Notes under the pieces: generated by a model
Told to the model about the DNA's origin: nothing
What the model saw: the letters and a program-made list of their open reading frames with translations, nothing else
Database searches by the model: none
Translations under genes and position numbers: made by a program
Shown here: piece by piece, positions 53,450 to 60,932 of the stretch
Numbering within the stretch: the stretch's first letter is position 1
Layout: every line of letters starts with the position of its first letter
Assembly (NCBI RefSeq): GCF_024810105.1
Contig: NZ_JANUDX010000002.1
Location: 496,001-560,000, forward strand
DNA: 64,000 nt
Direction of reading: 5' to 3'
Origin: Stenotrophomonas sp. BIGb0135
GTDB taxonomy: Bacteria > Pseudomonadota > Gammaproteobacteria > Xanthomonadales > Xanthomonadaceae

Positions 53450-54073
53450 ATGAAGTTGACCCTCCCCACCTGGCTCACCCTGCTGCGGATCGTGATGATC
53501 CCGGTGCTGGTACTGGTGTTCTACCTGCCCTACAAATGGACCAATTTCGCCTCCGCGGCGATCTTCGGCCTGGCCGCCATCACCGATTGGCTGGATGGCT
53601 GGATCGCGCGCCGCTACAACCTGGCGTCCGCGTTCGGTGCGTTCCTGGACCCGGTGGCCGACAAGCTGATGGTGGCCGTCGCGCTGTTCCTGATCGTGCA
53701 GGGCCATCCGACCGCATGGATGGCCGTCTGGGCGGCGGTGATCGTCGGGCGTGAAATCGCCGTTTCCGCGCTGCGCGAATGGATGGCCGAAATCGGCCAG
53801 CGCGCCAAGGTGCGGGTGGCGCTGATCGGCAAGATCAAGACCACCGCGCAGATGGTGGCGCTGCTGTGTCTGCTGTATTCGGTGGCGCCGCATACCCCGA
53901 TGCAGGACATCTGGATGGGCGTGCAGGTCTTCCACATCGGCGACTGGACCCTGGCGATCGCCTCGATCCTCACCCTGTTCTCCGGTCTGCAGTACCTGCA
54001 TGCGGCATGGCCGAGCCTGCGTGAGGACGAACGTGCGGCACGGGAAAACGCACGGGCGAAAAAGAATGGCTGA
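53450..54073 (+). CDS. pgsA: CDP-diacylglycerol--glycerol-3-phosphate 3-phosphatidyltransferase
   Basis: A 207-residue inner-membrane enzyme that makes phosphatidylglycerol phosphate, the committed step of acidic phospholipid synthesis. The CDP-alcohol phosphotransferase motif is DWLDGWIARR ... GAFLDPVADK. About five hydrophobic segments follow and the tail is very basic (ENARAKKNG). It begins nine bases after uvrC. A tRNA-Gly promoter begins seven bases after its stop, as in the E. coli pgsA-glyW arrangement. Confidence 0.95.
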   Translation: MKLTLPTWLTLLRIVMIPVLVLVFYLPYKWTNFASAAIFGLAAITDWLDGWIARRYNLASAFGAFLDPVADKLMVAVALFLIVQGHPTAWMAVWAAVIVGREIAVSALREWMAEIGQRAKVRVALIGKIKTTAQMVALLCLLYSVAPHTPMQDIWMGVQVFHIGDWTLAIASILTLFSGLQYLHAAWPSLREDERAARENARAKKNG

Positions 54074-54079
54074 GGGCTG

Positions 54080-54107
54080 TTGACACCTGCGCATTTGGTT
54101 GTAGAAT
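54080..54107 (+). promoter_or_regulatory. Promoter of tRNA-Gly copy 1
   Basis: TTGACA (54080-54085) and TAGAAT (54102-54107) are spaced by 16 bases, one of the best sigma-70 matches in the window. The tRNA starts 13 bases after the -10 box. Confidence 0.85.
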
Positions 54108-54119
54108 TTCGCCTCCCAA

Positions 54120-54195
<76 letters not shown>

Positions 54196-54233
54196 GATAC
54201 CGGTTTTCCAGTCAATTGATCGGCATGGAAGCC

Positions 54234-54270
54234 AAACGAAAAAGCGACCGCAAGGTCGCTTTTTTCGTTT
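54234..54270 (+). terminator. Rho-independent terminator after tRNA-Gly copy 1
   Basis: A long stem (AAACGAAAAAGCGACC with its complement GGTCGCTTTTTTCGTTT, one bulged base) closes on GCAA. The T-rich arm marks it as a terminator for the tRNA, and the A-rich arm could serve the converging gene. Confidence 0.88.
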
Positions 54271-54296
54271 GCGCGGCGTGCCGCGCGCCGTACCGA

Positions 54297-54977
54297 TCAG
54301 GGCGCAGCCAGCGGCGCGGCCGTGCAATCGTCCTGGACGGTCAGCCGTTCATCGCGGATGCCGACGCAGCGCTGCACGGCGGTGTCCTCCTGCATGGCGG
54401 CAAAGCTCACCAGCCAGGGCGCTGGCACGGGACGGAAGGCGGTGGCAGGATCGGCCAGGTCCACGGCCTGTGCGATCGAGTGCAGGCAGCTCTGCAACAT
54501 CATGACGTCCAGCGCCACCAATGCGCCATCGCGCACCGCCAGCAACAGCAACCCGTTTTCCTGCCCGGCGCCGCAATAGCCCATCGGCGCGGCGGGGCGC
54601 GACGGCGCGCTGATGAACAGCAGCAGGCTGTTGTCCGGTTCGGCCGCGCCGCGGTGACGCCCCAGCACGAGTGCCGTGTCCGAGCGGGACAGCGCATCAC
54701 GCAAGGTGCTGTTCATCCGCAGCGGGATCGCTGCGGAGGCCGCCAGCAGCTGTGCGCTGCCGTGGACGCTGTCGATGTGCAGGCGTGCGCCGCTGCCATC
54801 TGTCAGGGGCACGCTGATCGGGGCAGGCGCCGCCGTCGCCGTCGCCGGTAGTACAACGGCAACGGCGACCCCCTGCATCGTCGCGCGCACGCATCGCAGT
54901 ACCCGGCTGAAGCGGCCAGCGCGTGTCGGGCGCATCGCAGCCGGTGCGGTAACGATGGTGTCCAGGCCGGTGTTCAT
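54297..54977 (-). CDS. Hypothetical exported protein beside tRNA-Gly
   Basis: A 226-residue protein I do not recognise. A hydrophobic stretch at about residues 34-51 (MQGVAVAVVLPATATAAPAP) preceded by arginines looks like a signal peptide with a long n-region; a start at 54935 would shorten this to a more usual size. Neither start has a clear ribosome binding site. The mature part has four Cys (MGYCGAG, QSCLHS, QRCVGI, QDDCTA) and no membrane helices. It diverges from the FAD oxidoreductase gene, with 135 bases between. Exported location is inferred. Confidence 0.65.
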   Translation of the reverse strand: MNTGLDTIVTAPAAMRPTRAGRFSRVLRCVRATMQGVAVAVVLPATATAAPAPISVPLTDGSGARLHIDSVHGSAQLLAASAAIPLRMNSTLRDALSRSDTALVLGRHRGAAEPDNSLLLFISAPSRPAAPMGYCGAGQENGLLLLAVRDGALVALDVMMLQSCLHSIAQAVDLADPATAFRPVPAPWLVSFAAMQEDTAVQRCVGIRDERLTVQDDCTAAPLAAP

Positions 54978-55112
54978 GTCGCCGATTGTCCCATGCAGCA
55001 CGCGCGATGGTGATCCGCCATGCCGCTTCATACCCGCTTCACCGGCACTTCATGGCGTCTCCGCCGGCGCCCGTGATCCTGCGCGCCTGGACATGCAGAG
55101 GAGAGTCGCCCG

Positions 55113-56225
55113 ATGGAGAGCGTTGCATCGCCCTACGACTGGGACCTGGTGGTGGTGGGTGCCAGCTTCGCCGGCGCGGCCTGCGCGTTGGCCGCCGCGC
55201 AGTACGGGCTGCGCGTGTGCGTGCTCGAGCGCAAGACCGACCCCGGGGCGCGCCTGCATACCACCGGCATCATCGTGAAGGAGGCGATCGAACAGACTTG
55301 GCTCGGCCGCGCGCCCGCAGCGCTGCTGCAGCGCGTGGAGCGCGTGCGTCTGTACGCGCCGAACCTGCGCAGCGTGCTGCTGGCTGCGCCCGGGTACTAC
55401 TTCATGACCACCGACACCCCCAACCTGCTGCGCTGGCTGTCAGCCGAATTGCGCGGCAATGGCGTGGACCTGCGGCTGGGCCAGGCGTTCACCCAGGCGC
55501 AGCGTGACGGCGACGGCTGGCGGGTGGAGGGGGCCGGGCGGACGCGTTACCTGATCGGCGCCGATGGCGCGACTTCGCGCGTGGCCCAGCGCACCGGCCT
55601 GGGTCGGGTGCGGGACACCCTCTACGGCGTGGAACAGGAATTTGCCGGCGTGCAGCTTGCCGAAGCCGGCGCGCTGCACTGTTTTGCCAGCAAGCGCTTC
55701 GCGCCGGGCTACATCGGCTGGGTCGCGCAGAACCCGACGGGCGTGCAGGTGGGCCTGGCGCTGCGCCACGATCCGGCCAACGCACGGCAGCCGGACCTGG
55801 ACGGTTTCCTGCAGCACGTGCGCAGCGTGGTCGGCCTGCCGACCTCCGTCCGGCCCAGCGCCACGCGTGCCGGGCTGGTGCCGTGCGGGCTGCCGGATGG
55901 ACCGATCACCGCGCCCGGGGTGATCCTCACGGGCGATGCGGCGGGAATCGTTTCGCCGCTGTCGGCCGGCGGCATCCATTCCTCGTGGCGCCATGGATGG
56001 GCGGTTGGCGATGCGGCGGGGTTGCACCTGCGGGGCAAGGGGGCGGCGGCGGAAGCCGTCGCCCGGCAGGCCGCCCCCACGTTCCGTCGCAAGCGCCTGA
56101 TGCGCTGGGCGATGGATCACCTGCAGATGGACTGGCCGCTCAACCTGCTGCTGCAGTCCGCCGCCATGCGGCGGACGGCAGAGCAGGTCTACTTCCACCG
56201 GCGTGGCATGCGGGTGGGCGGGTAG
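55113..56225 (+). CDS. FAD-dependent oxidoreductase, geranylgeranyl reductase-like
   Basis: A 370-residue flavoprotein. The N-terminal dinucleotide fold VVVGASFAGAACALAAAQYG (residues about 13-33) binds FAD. Later blocks are LIGADGATSRVA and LTGDAAGIVSPLSAGGI, as in geranylgeranyl reductase and p-hydroxybenzoate hydroxylase-type proteins. No membrane helix is seen. A strong ribosome binding site (AGGAGAG) precedes the ATG. The substrate may be an isoprenoid, aromatic or halogenated compound; the sequence alone does not decide. It lies between tRNA-Gly copies 1 and 2. Confidence 0.83.
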   Translation: MESVASPYDWDLVVVGASFAGAACALAAAQYGLRVCVLERKTDPGARLHTTGIIVKEAIEQTWLGRAPAALLQRVERVRLYAPNLRSVLLAAPGYYFMTTDTPNLLRWLSAELRGNGVDLRLGQAFTQAQRDGDGWRVEGAGRTRYLIGADGATSRVAQRTGLGRVRDTLYGVEQEFAGVQLAEAGALHCFASKRFAPGYIGWVAQNPTGVQVGLALRHDPANARQPDLDGFLQHVRSVVGLPTSVRPSATRAGLVPCGLPDGPITAPGVILTGDAAGIVSPLSAGGIHSSWRHGWAVGDAAGLHLRGKGAAAEAVARQAAPTFRRKRLMRWAMDHLQMDWPLNLLLQSAAMRRTAEQVYFHRRGMRVGG

Positions 56226-56250
56226 CGGAGGGGGATGGCCCGAGGCCGTG

Positions 56251-56694
56251 TCACACCGCCGTGCGCCGGGCTGCTCGCCAGCGGTACAGGCGCTTGAACA
56301 GGCATGCGGCAATGTCCGCGAACATGGCGATCAGCAGGCACGCATCCAGGGCAAGCAGCCACAGAAGATGCGCGCCCTGTGCCGGTGGCTGGTGCATCGC
56401 AATCAGGACCCAGTAGACACTCCAGGCCAGCATCAGCACGGTAGTGAGCAGCAGGCGTCGCCAGCGACGATGGCTGCGCCAGGGCCGCACCATGGCGCAG
56501 ACCATGGCGATCTCGATGGCGGATACCACGCAAAGCACGCTGACGGCCCTGATCGGGTAGGGCGGTTCGATACCGTCGATCAAGCGCGGCCGCCCATGGT
56601 CCGGCTGGAAACCGGCGTGGATGTATATGGCGGCGACAATGGCCCAGACCAGTATTGCCGCTATCCAGGAGGAGCGGGACAGGGAGGTTGTCAT
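56251..56694 (-). CDS. Small hypothetical membrane protein
   Basis: A 147-residue protein from the ATG at 56694, with four hydrophobic segments (about 9-26, 45-64, 80-98 and 110-130) and a basic C-terminus (KRLYRWRAARR). No family is recognised. A second in-frame ATG at 56745 would add 17 residues containing three consecutive Pro encoded by a C9 tract. Neither ATG has a visible Shine-Dalgarno sequence. It ends 25 bases from the convergent FAD oxidoreductase stop. Confidence 0.65.
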   Translation of the reverse strand: MTTSLSRSSWIAAILVWAIVAAIYIHAGFQPDHGRPRLIDGIEPPYPIRAVSVLCVVSAIEIAMVCAMVRPWRSHRRWRRLLLTTVLMLAWSVYWVLIAMHQPPAQGAHLLWLLALDACLLIAMFADIAACLFKRLYRWRAARRTAV

Positions 56695-56712
56695 GTGGAG
56701 GCGTGAAGCAGC

Positions 56713-56721
56713 GGGGGGGGG
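56713..56721. other. C9/G9 homopolymer near a start codon
   Basis: Nine consecutive G on the plus strand, nine C as read by the membrane-protein gene. It lies 18 bases before ATG 56694 and 24 bases after the in-frame ATG 56745. Any gain or loss of one base would unlink the upstream ATG. Confidence 0.9.
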
Positions 56722-56823
56722 CCTTGTTTTAGCCCGCGTCTTCATGCGTTGGAATGCAACTACGTGCAATCGATCGCCGCAGCAGGCGGCTCCCGCGCCG
56801 CTCCTTTCGCGTGAACAAGGCTG

Positions 56824-56852
56824 TTGACGGCGTGAAGGAATCCCGACACAAT
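56824..56852 (+). promoter_or_regulatory. Candidate promoter of tRNA-Gly copy 2
   Basis: TTGACG (56824-56829) and CACAAT (56847-56852) are 17 bases apart. The tRNA begins 80 bases downstream, so the primary transcript would have a leader that needs trimming. Confidence 0.55.
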
Positions 56853-56932
56853 AGCGCTCCTTCGACGCAGGTCGATGGGCCGACAGCCTCCAGCGCCTCA
56901 CGGTGCGGTGCGGTCGGGGCAAGCGAAAGTCT

Positions 56933-57008
<76 letters not shown>

Positions 57009-57019
57009 GATTTCGACAG

Positions 57020-57043
57020 GGCCCCTCAGGGGCCTTGTTTTTC
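57020..57043 (+). terminator. Terminator after tRNA-Gly copy 2
   Basis: GGCCCC / GGGGCC with a TCA loop, then TTGTTTTT. Short but GC-strong. Confidence 0.75.
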
Positions 57044-57154
57044 TCCGCGGTGGCACGCGGGCATCCTGATCGGCACGCCCGGTCGGCATGTGAAATAAAG
57101 TGTGAAAAGGCTGGTGTGTTACCTGCGGTTTCGGTAAGATACGCGCCTGATTTT

Positions 57155-57230
<76 letters not shown>

Positions 57231-57234
57231 CATC

Positions 57235-57267
57235 CAGACCAGGCCCCGTTCTCGGGGTCTTGTTTTA
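57235..57267 (+). terminator. Terminator between tRNA-Gly copy 3 and tRNA-Cys
   Basis: CCCCG / CGGGG with a TTCT loop, extended by AGAC / GTCT after a bulge, then TTGTTTTA. It suggests that tRNA-Cys is not simply read from the tRNA-Gly promoter, unless termination is partial. Confidence 0.6.
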
Positions 57268-57304
57268 TCAGGGTATGATTACCCGGGTAAGCGGTAAGGT
57301 CACC

Positions 57305-57378
57305 GGCCTGGTGGCAGAGTGGTTATGCACCGGACTGCAAATCCGTTGAGATGGGTTCGATTCCCGTCCAGGCCTCCA
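57305..57378 (+). tRNA. tRNA-Cys (GCA)
   Basis: A 74-base tRNA with acceptor strands GGCCTGG and CCAGGCC, discriminator T and encoded CCA. The anticodon stem-loop CGGACTGCAAATCCG gives GCA. In E. coli cysT follows glyW, the same order as here. Confidence 0.97.
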
Positions 57379-57387
57379 GAGTCAAGC

Positions 57388-57414
57388 AAGAGCCCGCGCA
57401 AGCGGGCTCTTTGC
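57388..57414 (+). terminator. Rho-independent terminator after tRNA-Cys
   Basis: A perfect ten-base stem, AAGAGCCCGC / GCGGGCTCTT, with a GCAA loop, then TGCGTT. It begins ten bases after the tRNA. Confidence 0.85.
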
Positions 57415-57529
57415 GTTGGACCGCCGCCCGCCGCGTCGCTGCCCTGACATTATCTGAACGCTTCAGTCAGCGGCTTTATTCATCTGTCTGAAAGTGACAG
57501 CATGACCGCCTATTTCAAGGATACAGCCG

Positions 57530-57979
57530 ATGCCACTTCGCGCGATTGCCTACGTCAGTGAGGCGTCCGCCGGATTGTCCAGCAGCATGCTGGATACGTT
57601 GGTCGAGGACGCTACCCGCTTCAACTCCCTCGCCGGAGTCACCGGGGTATTGCTGTTCGATGGCCAACGGTTCCTGCAGTACTTCGAAGGCCCCGAGGAC
57701 GGCGTGGCCGCTGTCCACGAGCGTGTGCGCCAGGCCCGCAGCCACGGGGAAATCACCGAGCTGAGCCGCGGCTGGGTGCCGCAGCGCTACTTTCCCTATT
57801 GGGGCATGCGCTGGCTGGCGGTGGATCCGGCATTGATCCAGCAGTTGTCGGCCGGCGACTGGGCCGGCTTCGCACGCGGGCTGGAGCAGGGCCCACCCGC
57901 CGAGGGTGCGCTGAGCCAATTGCTTGGGCTGGTGGTGCGCACCCTGGAACTGCCGCGGCCCGTCCCCGCCGGGGGATGA
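57530..57979 (+). CDS. BLUF-domain blue-light photoreceptor
   Basis: A 149-residue protein made of one BLUF domain and a short tail. The flavin-site residues fall at the same numbers as in cyanobacterial PixD: Tyr8, Asn32, Gln50, Trp91 and Met93. BLUF domains bind FAD and change hydrogen bonding of the Gln under blue light (family knowledge). Short BLUF proteins carry no output domain and signal by binding a partner, which is not identifiable here. AAGGATA precedes the ATG. A small membrane-protein gene follows 88 bases later on the same strand. Confidence 0.92.
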   Translation: MPLRAIAYVSEASAGLSSSMLDTLVEDATRFNSLAGVTGVLLFDGQRFLQYFEGPEDGVAAVHERVRQARSHGEITELSRGWVPQRYFPYWGMRWLAVDPALIQQLSAGDWAGFARGLEQGPPAEGALSQLLGLVVRTLELPRPVPAGG

Positions 57980-58067
57980 GCCTGCCAGGGGGTGGGCACG
58001 GACCTTCACCTGTTCAGGACGATGGCCTGACCAAGATGGACGCCGGTCCCCCCAAGAGGTTGCGTTG

Positions 58068-58286
58068 ATGGCTCTGGCCCTGTTGTTTGCCGCCGGCGCG
58101 CCCGGTTCGTTCTGGGCGTCCCCCAGCAACGTGAGTGGTGTGGTGTGGGTGCTGATCGGGCTGGCCGGCATCGCGTTCTCGCTGGTGCTGGCCAAGGCGC
58201 TCAAGCGCTTCAACGGCCTGGTGTGGGCGCTGCTGCTGGCCGGGATCGGCATCGGCGTGTATGGCGCCTGGCGGCTGGGGAGCTGA
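58068..58286 (+). CDS. Small membrane protein downstream of the BLUF gene
   Basis: A 72-residue protein with two hydrophobic segments (about 24-43 and 49-68) joined by the basic turn KALKRFNG. No family is recognised. AAGAGG lies nine bases before the ATG. It may be co-transcribed with the BLUF gene, although a link in function is only suggested by position. The 264 bases after it hold no other gene I can support. Confidence 0.65.
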   Translation: MALALLFAAGAPGSFWASPSNVSGVVWVLIGLAGIAFSLVLAKALKRFNGLVWALLLAGIGIGVYGAWRLGS

Positions 58287-58550
58287 GCGCGCCGCCCGTG
58301 CCGCGCTGACATCACCCTGTCACCGCCCCCCGGGCATGCTGCCTGTGCGCGAGCGCACCGGGATGAACCATTCAGCGACTTCTCCGGCTGCGACCCACGC
58401 GGCGATTGACTTCGTGCGAAGACCGTGCAAATTTCGGGTGAATCGCAAGTGAATTCTTCGCTGGCCGGGGGTCTTTGTTGTCTTTGCGCGACAAGCTGCA
58501 CACAGGGTGGTTGCTCGTCTCCGATGCAGGGCAGGTCCAAGGGAGGTCGT

Positions 58551-58787
58551 ATGCAATACGGCGTACATGACTTGGCTGACGGCGTGCGCACCGAGCTGGA
58601 AGCCAGTTACAGCAAGCATGGCTGCGGCCCGGAGTTCTGGACGACCTATCAACAGGTACTGGAGCGGTTGGTGCCCAAGGGGCGCAGTCGCACCCAGGTC
58701 ACCAATGAGCTGGCGTTGATCATCGAGCAGCTGGGCATCGTCCGGCGGGCGCAGATGGTGCCGCCGCGAACCACGCGCACGCGCTGA
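58551..58787 (+). CDS. Small hypothetical cytoplasmic protein
   Basis: A 78-residue protein I do not recognise. It is soluble and mostly helical by composition (GVRTELEASYSKHG; YQQVLERLVPKGRSRTQVTNELALIIEQLG), with one Cys and a basic C-terminal end. The ATG at 58551 is chosen because GGGAGG lies at ideal spacing; the frame is open for 42 codons further upstream. Its stop is 59 bases from the convergent CcoG-like gene. Confidence 0.7.
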   Translation: MQYGVHDLADGVRTELEASYSKHGCGPEFWTTYQQVLERLVPKGRSRTQVTNELALIIEQLGIVRRAQMVPPRTTRTR

Positions 58788-58845
58788 TTCCGGTTGGGGG
58801 ACCGGGCCATCCATCGATGGCAGGCAAGACGCGGGGAACCCGTGC

Positions 58846-59937
58846 TTACAACCGATGCAGGCCGATACCCAGCAGCACCAGCAGGGTGGCCAGCGCCGTG
58901 AGCGTGCGCGGACGCAGCCAGCGCGTGGGACGCTGGCGGGTGCGGTTGAGACTGGCATGGCCGATCAGCCCGGTCGGGAAGCCCGAGGCGCGCATCTGCG
59001 CGTCGCACGCATCCACGCAGGCGCCACAGGCAATGCAATCCGGATGCGGGCCGCTGCGGATATCCAGCGCCATCGGGCACACCTGCACGCAGGCCGCGCA
59101 ATCCACGCAGTCGCCGAGGCGGTCATCGGGGAAGCGCGGCATCGGGCCGGCCAGCGCCGGGTGCGCGGCGCGAAACGCGTAATCGTTGGCGCTGATTGGA
59201 TCGAGCAGGCCACGTCCGCGCTGCATCACGGCCCCTTGGCCGGGCGCGCGCGGGCCGCGCGGCTCGCCCCGGCGCGCGTCGTAGTACACCTGCGGGGTAT
59301 CGGCATCGCACAGGCTGGGGCAGGCCCGCGCGAACGGGCACAGGTCGATGCAGACCTGCTCGCGCAGGAAGCCCGCGTTGCCCCAGGTGGCCAGGGCGTA
59401 GAACAGCACCCAGAAGGTGACCCAGGCACTCCACGCGCTCGGCCACCGGGCGTCCACCAGGTCCTGGATCGGGGTGAACAGGCCGACGAAGGTGATCCCG
59501 GTCCATGCCGCCACCAGTGCCCACGCCGCGTGCTTGGCTGCGCGTGCCAGCCGCGGATGGCGCAGATGCCGGGCGGTGGTGCGCTCGATCCGGCGGAACA
59601 GCGCGCTCCACAGGGTCTGCGGGCACCCATACCCGCACCAGACCCGGCCAGCCAGGGTGGTGAGCAGCACCAGCCCGGTGGCCAGCACCGCCAACAGGCC
59701 GAGCAGCACGCCCAGGTCCTGCGGCCAGAGGGTCAGGCCGAACAGGTCGAAGCGTCGCGCGGGCAGGTCGAACAGCAGGGCCTGGCGGCCCTCCCAGCGC
59801 AGCCACGGCAGCAGGTAGAACAGGGTCAGCAACGCGGCCGACAACAGGGCGCGCCAGCGCAGCGCCCGGCGCGGCCGCGGCGGGGACGGGGAGGCGGTCG
59901 CGGGCTCGACCAGCTGCAGGTGCAGTCGCCGCGGCAT
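58846..59937 (-). CDS. ccoG: Short CcoG/RdxA-like ferredoxin membrane protein
   Basis: A 363-residue inner-membrane protein with about five helices and two 4Fe-4S sites in its C-terminal half (CVDCAACVQVCP and CIACGACVDACD), plus the family motif WCGYGCPQTLW and the CIDLCPFARACPS block. CcoG reduces copper for cbb3 oxidase assembly in other bacteria. Usual family members are about 470-480 residues with a C-terminal Ig-like domain; this one stops soon after a final helix and lacks it. No ccoNOP genes are in the window. It is probably co-transcribed with the 98-residue protein just upstream. Confidence 0.85.
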   Translation of the reverse strand: MPRRLHLQLVEPATASPSPPRPRRALRWRALLSAALLTLFYLLPWLRWEGRQALLFDLPARRFDLFGLTLWPQDLGVLLGLLAVLATGLVLLTTLAGRVWCGYGCPQTLWSALFRRIERTTARHLRHPRLARAAKHAAWALVAAWTGITFVGLFTPIQDLVDARWPSAWSAWVTFWVLFYALATWGNAGFLREQVCIDLCPFARACPSLCDADTPQVYYDARRGEPRGPRAPGQGAVMQRGRGLLDPISANDYAFRAAHPALAGPMPRFPDDRLGDCVDCAACVQVCPMALDIRSGPHPDCIACGACVDACDAQMRASGFPTGLIGHASLNRTRQRPTRWLRPRTLTALATLLVLLGIGLHRL

Positions 59938-59939
59938 GG

Positions 59940-60236
59940 TCAGCCCAACGGCACGTCGTCGGCGTCGCGGCGCATCGGCCGCAACAGGTACCAGGTCACG
60001 CTGCTGGCCGCGGCGGTCACGGCCCAGAACATGAAGAAGCCCAGCGTGTAGCCCAGCTCGCGGCTGAGCGCGTGCTGCGGGAAGCTGATGTCGCGCAGCA
60101 TGAGGGGGTCGACGAAGGCGAAGAACACCATGCAGGCCAGGCCCGCGGCGACGAAGCTGGGCCACAGGATGGCGCCCCATTGCTGGATCAACTGCCGGCG
60201 GCGGCTGGGCGCGGGCGGGAGGTGCAGGTCGGTCAT
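59940..60236 (-). CDS. Small two-helix membrane protein upstream of ccoG
   Basis: A 98-residue protein with two hydrophobic segments (about residues 23-45 and 64-88) and charged ends. I do not recognise a named family. Its stop lies two bases before the ccoG start, so the two are translated together. The start ATG at 60236 is followed by TDLHLPP. Its promoter would lie in the gap that holds the FNR box, at the distance expected of an FNR-activated promoter. Confidence 0.72.
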   Translation of the reverse strand: MTDLHLPPAPSRRRQLIQQWGAILWPSFVAAGLACMVFFAFVDPLMLRDISFPQHALSRELGYTLGFFMFWAVTAAASSVTWYLLRPMRRDADDVPLG

Positions 60237-60351
60237 TGCGGCCACGGTCAGGAGGGGAGGGCAGGGCGCGGCTATACTTGGCCACGGTCGTGGTGCGCCG
60301 GCGCGCAGGTTGTCGAGGCTCACAGACTAGGGCGGCACTACAGCCCCGACA

Positions 60352-60365
60352 TTGATCCTGATCAA
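60352..60365. promoter_or_regulatory. Perfect FNR/Anr box
   Basis: TTGATCCTGATCAA matches TTGAT-N4-ATCAA at all ten conserved positions. It lies in the divergent gap between the 98-residue protein and the globin. On the minus strand TAGTCT (60329-60324) is 22 bases from its edge, exactly the class II spacing. On the plus strand CATCCT (60388-60393) has the same spacing. Confidence 0.85.
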
Positions 60366-60435
60366 GGCACCGCGGGGCCTGCGCGCGCATCCTGCGCTGC
60401 ATACGCCGCGGACCGCCGCCGCAGAGGACTCTCCC

Positions 60436-60888
60436 ATGCTGGACCCGTCCGCCACCGCGCTGCCCACGCCCTCGCTGGCGTTGTGCAGCGAGCAGGAAGT
60501 CACCCGGCTGGTGCACGATTTCTATGCGCGCGTGCGTGGCGAAGCGCGCCTGGCGCCGGTGTTCGCCGCGCGCGTGGACGATTGGGACGCGCACCTGGCA
60601 CAGCTGGTGGATTTCTGGTCGGCGATGCTGCGCGGCACCCGCCGTTTCAGCGGCGCGCCGATGCCCAAGCACATGGCCATGGATGAACTCGACCGCGATC
60701 TGTTCGATCGTTGGCTGGCGTTGTTCCGACAGACCACGGCCGAGAGCGGCAACCTGCCCATGCAACGCCTGGCCGACGATGTCGCCACGCGTATCGCCGA
60801 TACCTTCTGGCGCCGCTTCCAGATGCTGCGCTGGCCGCAGTTGCCGGTGGCCGGTGTCATGCCTGCAGGAACGCCGCGGCTGGATTGA
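60436..60888 (+). CDS. Group III truncated hemoglobin
   Basis: A 150-residue haem protein with the two-over-two globin fold. The proximal His is His79 in PMPKHMAM; Tyr30 occupies B10 in VHDFYARVR; DFWSAML and FDRWLALF follow. Group III globins are linked to microaerobic life and nitric oxide or oxygen handling, though the exact role is unsettled. The ATG at 60436 has CAGAGGA upstream. The gene is downstream of an FNR box, and hemN follows 44 bases after its stop. Confidence 0.88.
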   Translation: MLDPSATALPTPSLALCSEQEVTRLVHDFYARVRGEARLAPVFAARVDDWDAHLAQLVDFWSAMLRGTRRFSGAPMPKHMAMDELDRDLFDRWLALFRQTTAESGNLPMQRLADDVATRIADTFWRRFQMLRWPQLPVAGVMPAGTPRLD

Positions 60889-60898
60889 TCTGGCTCAA
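60885..60898 (+). promoter_or_regulatory. Imperfect FNR/Anr box before hemN
   Basis: TTGATCTGGCTCAA has nine of the ten conserved FNR positions. It overlaps the globin stop codon and lies 34 bases before the hemN ATG. It may give hemN an extra anaerobic promoter. Confidence 0.5.
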
Positions 60899-60932
60899 TG
60901 CGCGGCTGCCCGCGCGCGCGCACCCTGACGGC

